A DNA stretch of 64,000 bases from NCBI GenBank assembly GCA_964574325.1, contig CAZNMY010000006.1, positions 42,842 to 106,841 on the forward strand, given 5' to 3'. Position 1 is the first letter of the stretch. Each line of letters starts with the position of its first letter. Source of the stretch: CAMDPA01 sp964574325 (GTDB lineage: Bacteria > Pseudomonadota > Alphaproteobacteria > Rhizobiales > Hyphomicrobiaceae). The notes beneath the pieces were generated by a model. That model saw nothing but the letters and a program-made list of their open reading frames with translations. It was not told where the DNA came from and did no database searches. This document shows positions 28,581 through 37,511 of this stretch, piece by piece. The position numbers were made by a program, and so were the translations under genes.

Positions 28581-29486
28581 CTACGAGCCGTCGGGCTCTC
28601 GCGAATCTTCGGTTGCCGATGCGGCGGTCGCGCCGAATTCGGCGGAAAGCTCACGTGCCGCATGTCCGACGGCTTGGCGAATCAGCGCCAGATGCTCGTC
28701 GCTGGCTCTGAAGGCCGGGGCCGATGCACTGAGCGATCCGATCACGGCGCCGCTGTGGTCGCGCACCGCTGCGCCGACACAGACGACGCCCTGCTGGAAT
28801 TCTTCGCGATCGATGGCGAACCCGTTGCGGCGCACGTGACGCATGTCTTCGATCAGCGCCGCGCGGTCGGTTATGGTGTTCGGCGTAAACCGCCTCAGGC
28901 CGTTCACGTCGAGGATGCGGCGGACCTGATCGTCGGGAAGCCAGGCGAGCATCGCCTTACCCGTAGCAGTCGCATGTGGCGGCTCCGCGGAACCGATCAC
29001 GCCGGCATCGACGCGAACAGCTTGCCGCGCCTCGCTCTTGGCGACCGTGACCACCTGATCGCCCTGCAGCACCGCGAGATGAACGGCCTCGCCCGTCACT
29101 TCGTTGAGGCGGTCGAGCACGGGCTGCGCGCGCCGTGGCAGATCGACCTGCCGCATGAACGCCTGGCCCAGATGCAGCACACGCGCACCGAGCGCGTAAG
29201 TTCGCCGCCCCGGAACCTGCGCGACGTAACCCGACTTCATCAGTGTCGCCAGCAAGTGGTGACAGGTGGAGATGTTGAGACCTGCGCGAGCGGAAAGGTC
29301 TGTCAGAGACGTCCCGCCGCCCGATTGTGCGAGCAGTTCCAGCAGAGACAGCGCCCGCTCGACGGACTGCACGCCGCCATTGTCGGCGCGCGATTTGCGC
29401 AGCTCGGGGGCCGGAGCGGCGTTGACGCCGATATCCGGAGAGGGAGCTGCTGCGGCTTGTACGATCTCGGGCAAGGACCGACCCAA
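28581..29486 (-). CDS. IclR-family transcriptional regulator
   Basis: The 301-residue regulator has an N-terminal winged helix (VQSVERALSLLELLAQ then TSLTDLSARAGLNISTCHHLLATL, about 40-85) and a C-terminal IclR effector domain with VGAAVRDHSGAVIGSLS. A 35-40-residue Ala/Pro-rich extension precedes the DNA-binding domain. IclR proteins bind small organic acids or aromatics and regulate neighbouring catabolic operons. It is the first gene of the minus-strand block and divergent from the MaoC-CitE pair; dyads in the shared upstream region (29548-29582) are candidate operators, so it may control both directions. Confidence 0.9.
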   Translation of the reverse strand: MGRSLPEIVQAAAAPSPDIGVNAAPAPELRKSRADNGGVQSVERALSLLELLAQSGGGTSLTDLSARAGLNISTCHHLLATLMKSGYVAQVPGRRTYALGARVLHLGQAFMRQVDLPRRAQPVLDRLNEVTGEAVHLAVLQGDQVVTVAKSEARQAVRVDAGVIGSAEPPHATATGKAMLAWLPDDQVRRILDVNGLRRFTPNTITDRAALIEDMRHVRRNGFAIDREEFQQGVVCVGAAVRDHSGAVIGSLSASAPAFRASDEHLALIRQAVGHAARELSAEFGATAASATEDSREPDGS

Positions 29487-29885
29487 TCTGCGACATCACG
29501 AAAACTTCTTTCTCTGTCTAGAATATCTGGAGAGAGACGTCAACTCATTTTCAACATTGAGAATTAGATTTTCACAATCTGAAATATACGTCTTTGGGTG
29601 ATCTGTTATTCCATAGGGGTGTAAGTCTTGGCGCGTTTTTTTGAAGTATTGCCTCCATCGCGGCGTCACTCGATCCCCCGCCGGCCGCAATGTCGTGGCT
29701 TATTCACTTCGCGCCTCGGCCTGAGGCTGCGTGTCGGGGGAGGGAAGGAACGAGGCAGGCCGATAAAAATGCTCGATCCCGCGAAGGCTCCGGAGGATGA
29801 GCGCCCCCGGGGCCTTCGGCGTTCTCCACTTCGGCGCAGCATTGACGGACTTGGACTCCCGCTCTACGCGCATAGGGGTCGACAG
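29487..29885. other. Divergent regulatory region between IclR and MaoC genes
   Basis: This 399-bp gap has no convincing gene. Its first 140 bp (about 29500-29640) are A+T-rich compared with the rest of the window and hold the dyads at 29548-29582. From 29640 on the composition returns to GC-rich and the frame of the MaoC gene is open, but without a start supported by family similarity before 29886. Confidence 0.5.
29548..29582. promoter_or_regulatory. Two adjacent dyads, candidate IclR operator
   Basis: TTTTCAACATTGAGAA (29548-29563) is an inverted repeat of TT-N-TCA and TGA-N-AA around ACAT. Immediately after it, TTAGATT and AATCTGA (29564-29582) pair around TTCAC with one mismatch. They lie 62 to 96 bp upstream of the IclR start and in an A+T-rich segment between divergent genes. 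IclR proteins commonly bind such palindromes; the assignment to this regulator is inferred. Confidence 0.45.
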
Positions 29886-30383
29886 ATGGGGTTCGACAGT
29901 CAGTCAGAGCGCGCAGCCATGCCCGGCAAGAATTTCGAAGATCTCGAGATCGGTCACGTGTTCCATCACACGCTGCGGCGAACGCTGACGGAGATGGACA
30001 ACACGCTATTCTCCTGCCTGACGCACAATCCCCAGCCCCTCCACATCGACCACGAGTACGCGGCGAAAAGCGAGTGGGGCCGCCCGCTGGTCAATTCGCT
30101 GTTCACGCTCGGCTTGCTGATCGGGATCTCTGTCGAGGACACGACGGCCGGCACCTTGTTCGCCAACCTCGGCATGACCGACGTGAAGTTTCCCAACCCG
30201 CTGTTCCACGGCGACACGGTCAATTGCACGAGCGAAGTCGTGTCGAAGCGCGAGAGCAAGTCGCGGCCCGATGTCGGGTTGGTGGAATTCCGCCACAAGG
30301 CGTTCAAGCAGGACGGCAAGGTCGTCGCCGAATGCCTGCGTCAAACCATGATCTACAAGCAGCACCAGCCCGCGAAGGCCTGA
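29886..30383 (+). CDS. MaoC-family (hotdog) enoyl-CoA hydratase
   Basis: The protein is a single-hotdog (R)-hydratase of about 154-165 residues. The MaoC active-site region is TEMDNTLFSCLTHNPQPLHIDHEYA (catalytic Asp and His spread over this segment), followed by GRPLVNSLFTLGLL. The start is uncertain: ATG 29886 has AGGGG about 8 nt upstream, while ATG 29919 (MPGKNFEDL) is the usual family start. The CitE-like lyase gene begins 4 nt after its stop. MaoC-CitE pairs occur in mesaconyl-CoA, beta-methylmalyl-CoA and itaconate/citramalate metabolism, so hydration of an unsaturated dicarboxylic acyl-CoA is likely. It is divergent from the IclR regulator. Confidence 0.87.
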   Translation: MGFDSQSERAAMPGKNFEDLEIGHVFHHTLRRTLTEMDNTLFSCLTHNPQPLHIDHEYAAKSEWGRPLVNSLFTLGLLIGISVEDTTAGTLFANLGMTDVKFPNPLFHGDTVNCTSEVVSKRESKSRPDVGLVEFRHKAFKQDGKVVAECLRQTMIYKQHQPAKA

Positions 30384-30387
30384 CCTC

Positions 30388-31266
30388 ATGCGCTCCATGC
30401 TTTTCGTCCCGGCCGACAGTGATCGCAAGATGGCCAAAGCGATGTCGTCCGGCGCCGATGCCGTGATCCTCGACCTCGAAGATTCGATCGCGGCGGACGG
30501 CAAGGCCCGCGCCCGCGGTGTCGCGCGCGATTTCCTGTCGGCGGCGATGGCGACGTGGACACCGGCCATGCCCCGCCTCTATGTCCGCATCAACGATCTC
30601 GCGACGCCGTTCTGGCAGGACGATCTCGCGATGCTCGAAGGCGGCCTGCCGCACGGCATTCTTCTGCCGAAATCGCGCTCGGGCGAGGACGTGCATCAGC
30701 TCTCCGTCGCGCTCGGTCACGCCGAGGAAAAGGCAGGCGCGGAACAGGGGGCGACGCGAATTCTGGCGCTCGTCACGGAGGTCGCGGTATCGTTGCTGCA
30801 ATTGCCGAGCTACATCGGTTCGAGCAGCCGCCTCGTCGGCTTCACCTGGGGCGCGGAGGATCTGTCCGCCGAGATCGGTGCCAGCGCCAACCGCGAGCTG
30901 GACGGCAGCTTCACCTCGCCCTATCGGCTCGTGCGCGACATGATGCTGTTGACCGCAACGGCCGCCGAGGTGCCGGCCATCGACACGGTCTACATCGATT
31001 TCCGCAACAAGACGGGCCTCGCACTCGAAGCCTCGATCGCCGCGCGCGACGGCTTCGTCGGCAAAATGGCGATCCATCCCGATCAGGTCCCGATCATCAA
31101 CGAGGCGTTCACGCCGTCATCTGCCGAGGTCGAGCGCGCCAAGGCCATCGTCGCCGCATTCGAGGCGACCAACGGCGCCGGCGTCGTCGGCTTCGAAGGC
31201 CAGATGCTCGACCGCCCGCATCTCGTGCTGGCCAAGCGCACGCTCGCGCGGGCTGGGAGTGCCTGA
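30388..31266 (+). CDS. HpcH/HpaI/CitE-family CoA ester lyase
   Basis: The 292-residue TIM-barrel lyase has a metal and substrate motif SGADAVILDLEDSIAADGK (about 22-40), a second acidic site in VGFTWGAEDLSAEIG, and GKMAIHPDQVPIIN near the end. The family includes citrate lyase beta subunit, malyl-CoA/beta-methylmalyl-CoA lyase and citramalyl-CoA lyase. Being translationally close to a MaoC hydratase (4 nt) suggests sequential action: hydration of a mesaconyl- or itaconyl-type CoA, then cleavage to acetyl- or propionyl-CoA and glyoxylate or pyruvate. It converges on the TRAP transporter genes. The exact acyl-CoA cannot be read from sequence. Confidence 0.88.
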   Translation: MRSMLFVPADSDRKMAKAMSSGADAVILDLEDSIAADGKARARGVARDFLSAAMATWTPAMPRLYVRINDLATPFWQDDLAMLEGGLPHGILLPKSRSGEDVHQLSVALGHAEEKAGAEQGATRILALVTEVAVSLLQLPSYIGSSSRLVGFTWGAEDLSAEIGASANRELDGSFTSPYRLVRDMMLLTATAAEVPAIDTVYIDFRNKTGLALEASIAARDGFVGKMAIHPDQVPIINEAFTPSSAEVERAKAIVAAFEATNGAGVVGFEGQMLDRPHLVLAKRTLARAGSA

Positions 31267-31313
31267 ATGGTGGGCAAGGCGTGGGGCCGCGCGATCCGAA
31301 GCGATCGAGCGCC

Positions 31314-32618
31314 TCACTTGACCATCGAGTTGGGTATGAAAAGCGCGATCTCCGGGAAGGCGATCAGCAAAGCCACGCATACGCCCATGGCGATCCAGAA
31401 CGGGAGGATGCCAGAGAATATCTTGCCCATCGACACATCCGGCACGAGGCCTTTGACGACGAACACGTTGATGCCGACCGGAGGGCTGATGAGACCCATC
31501 TCCAACAGCACCACCATGATAACACCGAACCAGACGAGGTCGTAATTCAACGACTTGACGATCGGAATGACGATGGGCAGCGTCAGCACGAGGATCGAGT
31601 AGCCCTCGAGGAACATGCCGAGGACCATGTAGATCGCGATCAGGACCAGCAGGATCACGAACCGCGGCAAGTCGAGACCTGTGAGCCAGGTGGCGATCGT
31701 TTCCGGCAATCCCGACAGTGCAAGGAACGGCCCGAAGAAAAACGCGCCGATCAGTATGAGAAATACGAACGAGGTGACCTTAACGGTCTCGAGCAGCACC
31801 TCGGACAGCTTTCCTCCCCCCAGCGAACGTCGCCACAAAGCAAGCAGCAGCGCCAGGAAGGCACCGACCGCAGCCGCCTCCGACGGCGTGAAGATGCCGG
31901 CATAGATGCCGCCGATCGATGCGAGAACAACGCCGAACATCGGTCCGGCCTGGAGCGTCGCGCGGCGGCGCTCCGCGAACGTGGCGACGGGGCCGGGGGG
32001 CCCGAGTTCCGGACGGATTCTCGTCCAGATCATGATCGTGATGACGAACAATACGGTCAGCAGCAGCCCCGGAAGGAAACCGGCCATCAGGAGGCGGCCG
32101 ATCGATTGCTCGGTCAGGATCGCGTAGATGATGAAAGCGGTACTGGGTGGGATGAGAATGCCGAGCGTGCCGCCGGCAGCGACGGTGCCGGCCGAAAGGC
32201 CCCGGTCATACTTGTAGCGATCCATCTCGGGCAGGCAAACGCGCCCCATCGTGACCGCCGATGCCACGCTCGATCCCGACACGGCTGCAAAGCCCGCGCA
32301 AGACACGATCGTCGCGGACGCAAGACCCCCTCGCCAGTGGCCGAGCCAGGCGTAGGCCGCACCGAACAGGTCGCGGCTCATCCCGGAGGCCGACGCGAAA
32401 TTTCCCATCAGGACGAACAGCGGAATAACCGCGAGATCGTAGACCGCGGAGTAGGAGTAGGGGTAGCTGCCGAGCGCTGCCAGCGCCGCAGTCGGCCCGT
32501 TCAGCACGGCGAAGCCGCCGATGCCGACCAGCAGCATCGCGATGCCGATCGGCATCCGCAGCGCCAGCAGGACGAGCATTACGGCGATGCCGATGAGTCC
32601 GATCGTTTGTGGGGACAT
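31314..32618 (-). CDS. dctM: TRAP transporter large permease (DctM)
   Basis: The 434-residue protein has about 12 membrane segments and DctM signatures: GTLGILIPPSTAFIIYAI, an inner repeat of GPFLALSGLPETIATWL, and PPVGINVFVVKG near the C-terminus, matching the sodium-binding hairpins of the ion-transporter superfamily. It imports organic acids with the DctP binding protein and DctQ. All three TRAP genes lie in order P, Q, M on the minus strand with 55-nt and 21-nt gaps. The system probably imports an acid for the surrounding MaoC, CitE and LigJ-like enzymes. Confidence 0.95.
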   Translation of the reverse strand: MSPQTIGLIGIAVMLVLLALRMPIGIAMLLVGIGGFAVLNGPTAALAALGSYPYSYSAVYDLAVIPLFVLMGNFASASGMSRDLFGAAYAWLGHWRGGLASATIVSCAGFAAVSGSSVASAVTMGRVCLPEMDRYKYDRGLSAGTVAAGGTLGILIPPSTAFIIYAILTEQSIGRLLMAGFLPGLLLTVLFVITIMIWTRIRPELGPPGPVATFAERRRATLQAGPMFGVVLASIGGIYAGIFTPSEAAAVGAFLALLLALWRRSLGGGKLSEVLLETVKVTSFVFLILIGAFFFGPFLALSGLPETIATWLTGLDLPRFVILLVLIAIYMVLGMFLEGYSILVLTLPIVIPIVKSLNYDLVWFGVIMVVLLEMGLISPPVGINVFVVKGLVPDVSMGKIFSGILPFWIAMGVCVALLIAFPEIALFIPNSMVK

Positions 32619-32639
32619 TGCTGCCGTCTATCCAGAATC

Positions 32640-33128
32640 TCAGTTGGGCTTGCCGCGCCAGCTGGTGAAGGCCTGCACAAGCAGAACCAGCGAGAACAAG
32701 GCAGCCCCGAACGCAACAGCCAGCTTGAAGGGATAGTGCGGAATCCGCATCATGTTCGACATCTTGGACAGCGTATCGAGCGTCTCGAACACGATCTGAA
32801 CCGCCATGAACATGAAAAGCGCGGCCCCGACCAGGGATAGCAGAGCCGGCAGCCACGCCAACCCCGGGCGGTCGAGCCATCGATCGAGCAGATCGACTGC
32901 GATGTGTCCGCCGCTCCACCCGCAGTAGGCCATCGACAGCCAGACGATCAGCGCCATCGCGAACTCGGTGATTTCGAGCGATCCCCTGAACGGTGCATTG
33001 AAGATGTATCGCAGGGCGACGTCGGCGACGGTGCCCAGCATCAGCAACATCAGAATCCAGCCGCTGACGAGCGCGAGAAGCCGCACGAGGCGGCCTATCA
33101 CGCCGTCCTGTTGTTCGGATTTATTCAA
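32640..33128 (-). CDS. dctQ: TRAP transporter small permease (DctQ)
   Basis: The 162-residue protein has four membrane helices. The typical segment is GWILMLLMLGTVADVALRYIF followed by GSLEITEFAMALIVWLSMAY. DctQ proteins pair with DctM in the membrane and may act as structural lids for the transporter. The gene lies between dctP and dctM. Length and topology fit the family (155-190 residues). Confidence 0.92.
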   Translation of the reverse strand: MNKSEQQDGVIGRLVRLLALVSGWILMLLMLGTVADVALRYIFNAPFRGSLEITEFAMALIVWLSMAYCGWSGGHIAVDLLDRWLDRPGLAWLPALLSLVGAALFMFMAVQIVFETLDTLSKMSNMMRIPHYPFKLAVAFGAALFSLVLLVQAFTSWRGKPN

Positions 33129-33183
33129 GTAGCCCCCAGGTGAATCTCGACGTCTCCGCGGTGCAGGGAGAAGACGGTTCGGC

Positions 33184-34203
33184 TCAAAGCAGGCCCATCG
33201 CCTTGACGAGGTTGGTGCCGGGCAGCCCCGCCTTGTCGGCCTCGGCCGCCTTCGTCGAGATCACGCCTTTGAACCCGTCCTGCCATGTCTTCGCGTCGGC
33301 GTCGGACAAAGCGACGACATTGTGCTTCCGCTCCTTGACGGCCTTAAGAGCGTCCTCGGCCTGTTTGTCGTAGGTCTGTGCGCCACGCAGGCTGAGATTG
33401 AGACCGGTCGTATCGTCGATGACCTTCTTGAGATCGGCCGGCAGCTTATTGTAGCGGCCCTCGTTCATCGCCACGAGGAACGGCGAACGGCCGAGCGGGG
33501 CATTGATCGTGTAGTGCTGGGCGACCTCGATGAGCTTGAAGTCCAGCGCCGCCGTCATGGGGATCATCGCCGCGTCGATAACGCCGCGCTCGAGGTTGTT
33601 GTAGATGGCGGGGGCCGGCATATCGATCGGCGTCGCGCCGAGCGCCGTGATCTGAGCTGATTGTGCGGCCGACGGTGTGCGTACCTTCATGCCCTTCATA
33701 TCGGCGATCGTCCGGACGGCTTTCGATCTGCTCATGAGGCTTGCGCTGTCGGCATTCCACAGCATGAGCACCTTCGTGCCCTTGAAGTCGCGTCCGAGGA
33801 AATTGCCCATATTCGACCATAGCTTGCGCGTGCCGTCTTCGGCGCTTTTGGCGACGCCGGGCAGCTCGGTCAGAGCCATCATGGGGAAGTCGGAGGACGT
33901 GTATCCCGGCAGCGTGAAGCAGATGTCGGAGATACCCTGCACGGTCTGGCGGTAGAGTTCGGGCGGCTTGCCGCCAAGCTGCATCGAAGGGAACATGCGG
34001 ACCGTCAGCCGGCCGCCCGAGCGCTTCTCGACGTCCTGAGCCCACGGGGCGAGCACTTTGGCATAGATGATGTGGGTCGGCGGCACGAATGTCGCGAGCT
34101 TGAGTTCCACCTTCTCTTGCGCCAGCAAAGCGGGAGCCGGCAACGAGGAGGCAGCAGAGGCAGCCAAGCTGCCTGCAACGAAGGAACGGCGATTGGTCGT
34201 CAT
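33184..34203 (-). CDS. dctP: TRAP transporter substrate-binding protein (DctP family)
   Basis: The 339-residue exported protein has a twin-arginine-like signal (NRRSFVAGS, about 4-12, cleaved near 29) and a DctP-type lobed fold, with ICFTLPGYTSSDFPMM in the first half and GMKVRTPSAAQSAQITALGATP containing the conserved Arg that salt-bridges a carboxylate. ATG 34203 has GGGAGAA upstream. The family binds organic acids such as dicarboxylates, keto acids, lactate and aromatic acids. Tat export would suggest folding before secretion. Directional partners are dctQ and dctM. The ligand is not identifiable. Confidence 0.93.
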   Translation of the reverse strand: MTTNRRSFVAGSLAASAASSLPAPALLAQEKVELKLATFVPPTHIIYAKVLAPWAQDVEKRSGGRLTVRMFPSMQLGGKPPELYRQTVQGISDICFTLPGYTSSDFPMMALTELPGVAKSAEDGTRKLWSNMGNFLGRDFKGTKVLMLWNADSASLMSRSKAVRTIADMKGMKVRTPSAAQSAQITALGATPIDMPAPAIYNNLERGVIDAAMIPMTAALDFKLIEVAQHYTINAPLGRSPFLVAMNEGRYNKLPADLKKVIDDTTGLNLSLRGAQTYDKQAEDALKAVKERKHNVVALSDADAKTWQDGFKGVISTKAAEADKAGLPGTNLVKAMGLL

Positions 34204-34592
34204 GAACTTTCTCCCTTTTTCGATTGAAGTGCGCCCCTTTTTTTGCGGCATGCCTTTCGGCACGAGGTCTGCACTTGGTCTCGGACGTGAATTTTGTCTA
34301 TTCGACGTGTCACGGCAAGCTATATCTGGTGGACTATATCCGCCGAACTCCGAGAAAAGGGGGATACGCCGTGGCGCCGTTTGCGAGCCGATCTGCGCGG
34401 GGACCCGGCTGATGGCCGGTGATCCGGCCATCTTCTGGCTCAACAGACGGAAGGCCCTCGGCGTCGTTCAGGTCCGACGAAATGTCGAGCGGCCGAACGA
34501 GTGCGCCTTCGCTCCACGCTCCCGTCGCAAGATCTACGAAAAAAGGCCAGAAGCCTGAGCTTCTGGCCCGAAACAACGACACGAATTCGAGC
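34204..34592. other. Intergenic region upstream of the TRAP operon
   Basis: The 389-bp gap contains the terminator of the LigJ-like gene (34539-34568) and presumably the dctP promoter. On the minus strand GATATAG occurs twice 14 bp apart near 34322-34342, which could be overlapping promoter or operator elements. No gene with family similarity was recognised; small open frames on both strands lack ribosome-binding sites. Confidence 0.4.
34539..34568 (-). terminator. Rho-independent terminator of the LigJ-like gene
   Basis: A perfect 10-bp stem, GGCCAGAAGC and GCTTCTGGCC, encloses a 4-nt loop (34545-34568). On the minus strand it is followed by TTTTTT (34544 down to 34539). It begins 24 bp past the stop of the gene at 34593. 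Confidence 0.9.
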
Positions 34593-35627
34593 TTACGCCA
34601 GCCCGACCTTCTTCATGCGCGCCTTGATGCGCGGATAGACCTTGTAGACGTTCTCCTCGAAGATCTTCTTCTTGTCGGCGTCGGAAACCTTGAGCTTGTC
34701 GACGTACTTCTTGGTGTCGTCGTAGTTGTGCCCGGTCTTGGGATCGATGCCGCGCACCGCGCCGACCATCTCGGACGCGAACAGAATGTGGTCAGCCGGG
34801 ATCACCTCGGCCAGCAGATTGATACCCGGCTGATGGTAGACGCAGGTGTCGAAGTACACGTGCGGCAGCAGCCACTCCTCGATCGGCGGCTTCTTCATGT
34901 CCTGCGCGAGACCGCGATAGCGGCCCCAGTGATACGGCACGGCGCCGCCGCCATGCGGAATGATCAGGCGCAGGTTGGGGAAGTCCTTGAACACCTTCTC
35001 GCCGTTCTGAATGAACTGCATGAAGGCGGTCGTGTCGCCGTTGATGTAGTGCGCGCCGGTCGCGTGCGCTGCCGGATTGCAGGACGAGGAGACGTGGATC
35101 ATCGCGGGGACGTCCAGCTCGCACATCTTTTCGTAGATCGGATACCAGTAGCGGTCGGTCATCGGCGGATCCTGCCAGTAGCCACCGGAGGGATCGGGAC
35201 TGAGATTACAGCCGACGAAGCCCAGCTCCGTCACGCAGCGCTCGAGTTCCTTGACCGAATTGGCCGGAGAGACGCCGGGCGACTGGGGTAGCTGGCAGAC
35301 GCCGATGAAGTTCTTCGGGAACAGCTCGGTGACGCGGTAGATGAGGTCGTTGCACATCCGCGTCCATTCCTGGCTCACCCACTCCGGGCCGACGTGATGT
35401 GCCATGCCGGCGGCGCGTGGCGAGAAGATCGTGAGATCGGTCCCGCGCTCGATCTGCTGCTTCTTCTGAGCGCCCTCGATCGAGACTTTGATCTCGTCGT
35501 CGGTGATGCCGAGATCGTTGGTGGCGGGCTTGCGGTTGCCATCGGCGAGGGCTGCAAGCTGCTGGTTGCGGAACAGGCCGAGCTTGCCGGGCTCCGTCGT
35601 ATAGTGGCCGTGGCAATCGATGATCAT
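34593..35627 (-). CDS. LigJ-like 4-oxalomesaconate hydratase / amidohydrolase-family protein
   Basis: The 344-residue amidohydrolase-superfamily protein starts MIIDCHGHY with the metal-binding H-x-H, has HVSSSCNP and LIIPHGGGAVPYHWGR, and ends the barrel with FASEMVGAVRGIDP. Length and the closing segment match LigJ (341 residues), the 4-oxalomesaconate hydratase of the protocatechuate 4,5-cleavage pathway, and decarboxylase relatives such as LigW. A CAGGAG site lies 9 nt before the ATG. If LigJ, it makes 4-carboxy-4-hydroxy-2-oxoadipate, but no other lig genes are in the window, so a related gallate or dicarboxylate role is possible. A strong terminator follows. Confidence 0.8.
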   Translation of the reverse strand: MIIDCHGHYTTEPGKLGLFRNQQLAALADGNRKPATNDLGITDDEIKVSIEGAQKKQQIERGTDLTIFSPRAAGMAHHVGPEWVSQEWTRMCNDLIYRVTELFPKNFIGVCQLPQSPGVSPANSVKELERCVTELGFVGCNLSPDPSGGYWQDPPMTDRYWYPIYEKMCELDVPAMIHVSSSCNPAAHATGAHYINGDTTAFMQFIQNGEKVFKDFPNLRLIIPHGGGAVPYHWGRYRGLAQDMKKPPIEEWLLPHVYFDTCVYHQPGINLLAEVIPADHILFASEMVGAVRGIDPKTGHNYDDTKKYVDKLKVSDADKKKIFEENVYKVYPRIKARMKKVGLA

Positions 35628-35835
35628 GTGGGGCGGCTCCTGGAACGGCTGCGAGTGTGATTTGACGATCGCAAGTCTTGTCGCGCGTGCCGCCCTTATT
35701 CGTCAACAGCCAACAATGACGATCCGCCAGAGGCGCAATCCGCCACTCCGAACGGAACACTCGACGGAATACGGACGGCGTTTCCGCCGCCCGATCCGAA
35801 TTCCCGGGAACCTGGCCGATCGGAGCGGCAGGGGC

Positions 35836-37236
35836 TCAGTCGCCGCCGCCGTTAGCCGGGGCAGGAGCCGCGGGAGCAGCGGCGGGAGCTGGAGGTGGAG
35901 CCGCAGCGACAGAGGCAGCGGCAGCAGCGGCGGCACGTGTTGCCATCGCCTTTTCTGCGCGTTCGGCAGCGGCGGCGGCGCGCTCGGCGGCGGCAGCAGC
36001 GCGCTCCGCTGCTTCCAGCGCTCGTGCTGCGGCGTCGGGCTGAGCGACTGGTGGTGGGATTGCGGCTTGCGTTTGTACAGGGGCCACGGCCGGCTCAGGA
36101 GACGCAGCCTTTTCCGGCGCGGCCGCCTTCGGCTTGGCGCGGCGTTCGGGCAGAGCGCCCGTCTCGACGGCGGCTGGCGCACGCTGCCGCGGCTCGGCGG
36201 CTTTGGGCTTGGCGGTCACGGCGTCGCTGCCACCCGCAGCCGCGGACGTCGAAGCCTTGGGCGTCGCTGCAGGCTCGGCGCGCGCGCGCTCGGCCGTGGC
36301 GTCGCGCGACTTGCGCGGTTCGCGGTGTGCTTGATTTTCACGTTCGCGCGCCGGGCGCGAGGCCCGCGCAGGCTCGGTTTCGCCGACAGGACGCGAGGCC
36401 GCCGCGGGAGCACTGGGCTCGGGCGTTCCAAAAATGTCGCTGTAGCGGGATTCCGATCGCTTCTGGCTGGAGGAACTCGCCGCCGCAGCAGCAGCGGCCG
36501 GTGCGGCAACCGCGGTGGCGGCGGGAGCGGATCTTGCGGGAATGTCGGCACTGCGCCGCGAGGTCCCGCCGAAGCTCGCTCGTGAGCCCGCAGGAGAACC
36601 TTCCGGCGCGTCGGCGGCGGCGGCCTGCGGCGCCTCACCATCGGCCGTCGTCTTGTAGGAATTCCATGTCACGAGCACTTTGGCGCCGACCTTGGATTGG
36701 TCGTAAACGTCCAGAGCATCCTTGTTGTACATACGGATGCATCCTTTCGACACGGCGGTGCCGATCGTCCACGGCGCGTCGGTTCCGTGGATGCGATAGA
36801 AGCTGGAGCCGAGATACAGCGCGCGGTTGCCGAGCGGATTCATCGGATGCCCGCCGGGCACCCACCGCGGCAGCCTGGGGTTTTCCTTGATCATCGACGG
36901 CGTCGGCGTCCACGACGGGTTCTCGCGCTTCTGCGTCACCGTCGTCTTGCCTTCCCAGCGATCCTGCTCGCGTGGAATGGCCACTGGATAACTGATCGCC
37001 CGCCCCGGAGCGGTGATGAGATAGAGCTTGCGGTCGGTGAAGCTGACGATGATTTCACCGGGCTTGGCGTCGGAGTTGATTCGCACGCTCTGGCGGCCGG
37101 TGTCGTTGACCTTCTGCGTCCCCCCGCCCCAGTCGAACAGCAGCTGGGCATGGGCGACGCCGGGCATCGTGAACGCCGAGACGAGCACGATCGTGCTCGC
37201 CGAAAGCAACCGAAAACCGTTGTTCATCATGCTCAT
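35836..37236 (-). CDS. L,D-transpeptidase (YkuD domain) with a long Ala/Pro-rich C-terminal extension
   Basis: The 466-residue exported protein has a signal peptide (about 1-30, ending VAHAQ), then a YkuD domain with catalytic motif HGTDAPWTIGTAVSKGCIRM near 150-170 (His, then Cys in SKGC). These enzymes form 3-3 cross-links in peptidoglycan or anchor proteins to it and are inhibited by carbapenems. From about residue 205 to 466 the sequence is low-complexity: Ala, Pro, Arg and Glu, ending in a run of AERAAAAAERA-type repeats that could form a helix. This extension is unusual in length and may anchor the enzyme to wall or outer membrane. A second, shorter paralogue lies at 46838. Confidence 0.88.
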   Translation of the reverse strand: MSMMNNGFRLLSASTIVLVSAFTMPGVAHAQLLFDWGGGTQKVNDTGRQSVRINSDAKPGEIIVSFTDRKLYLITAPGRAISYPVAIPREQDRWEGKTTVTQKRENPSWTPTPSMIKENPRLPRWVPGGHPMNPLGNRALYLGSSFYRIHGTDAPWTIGTAVSKGCIRMYNKDALDVYDQSKVGAKVLVTWNSYKTTADGEAPQAAAADAPEGSPAGSRASFGGTSRRSADIPARSAPAATAVAAPAAAAAAASSSSQKRSESRYSDIFGTPEPSAPAAASRPVGETEPARASRPARERENQAHREPRKSRDATAERARAEPAATPKASTSAAAGGSDAVTAKPKAAEPRQRAPAAVETGALPERRAKPKAAAPEKAASPEPAVAPVQTQAAIPPPVAQPDAAARALEAAERAAAAAERAAAAAERAEKAMATRAAAAAAASVAAAPPPAPAAAPAAPAPANGGGD

Positions 37237-37511
37237 GTGAAACCTGTTCTTCGTCTTTCGGAGGCTGTCGGCGAGGTCAATCCGGAAGCCGAATCAAACC
37301 GTGACGGTTGCTGCGAATTCCACCTCGCAACGCCGCCTCGCCCGCTGCACTCCGTTATGTATTTGTGGCAGCAATCGGACCATTCCCAAACGCAGTCAAG
37401 CCACATGTTCGCGAGGTGCTGTAATGTCACCCAAGGGCATAACGTCCGCGCAACGATGACGTTGAAATTGCGCGAATTCTGAGCGCTCGCCGGGGGCGTG
37501 GCAGTTGTGCG

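Noticed and set aside
27486..29567. 693-codon open frame on the plus strand opposite the ADH and IclR genes
   Set aside because: Antisense to two well-supported genes and with shadow-type composition.
34322..34342. Direct repeat GATATAG with 14-bp period upstream of dctP
   Set aside because: Too short to distinguish from chance; mentioned only in the region note.
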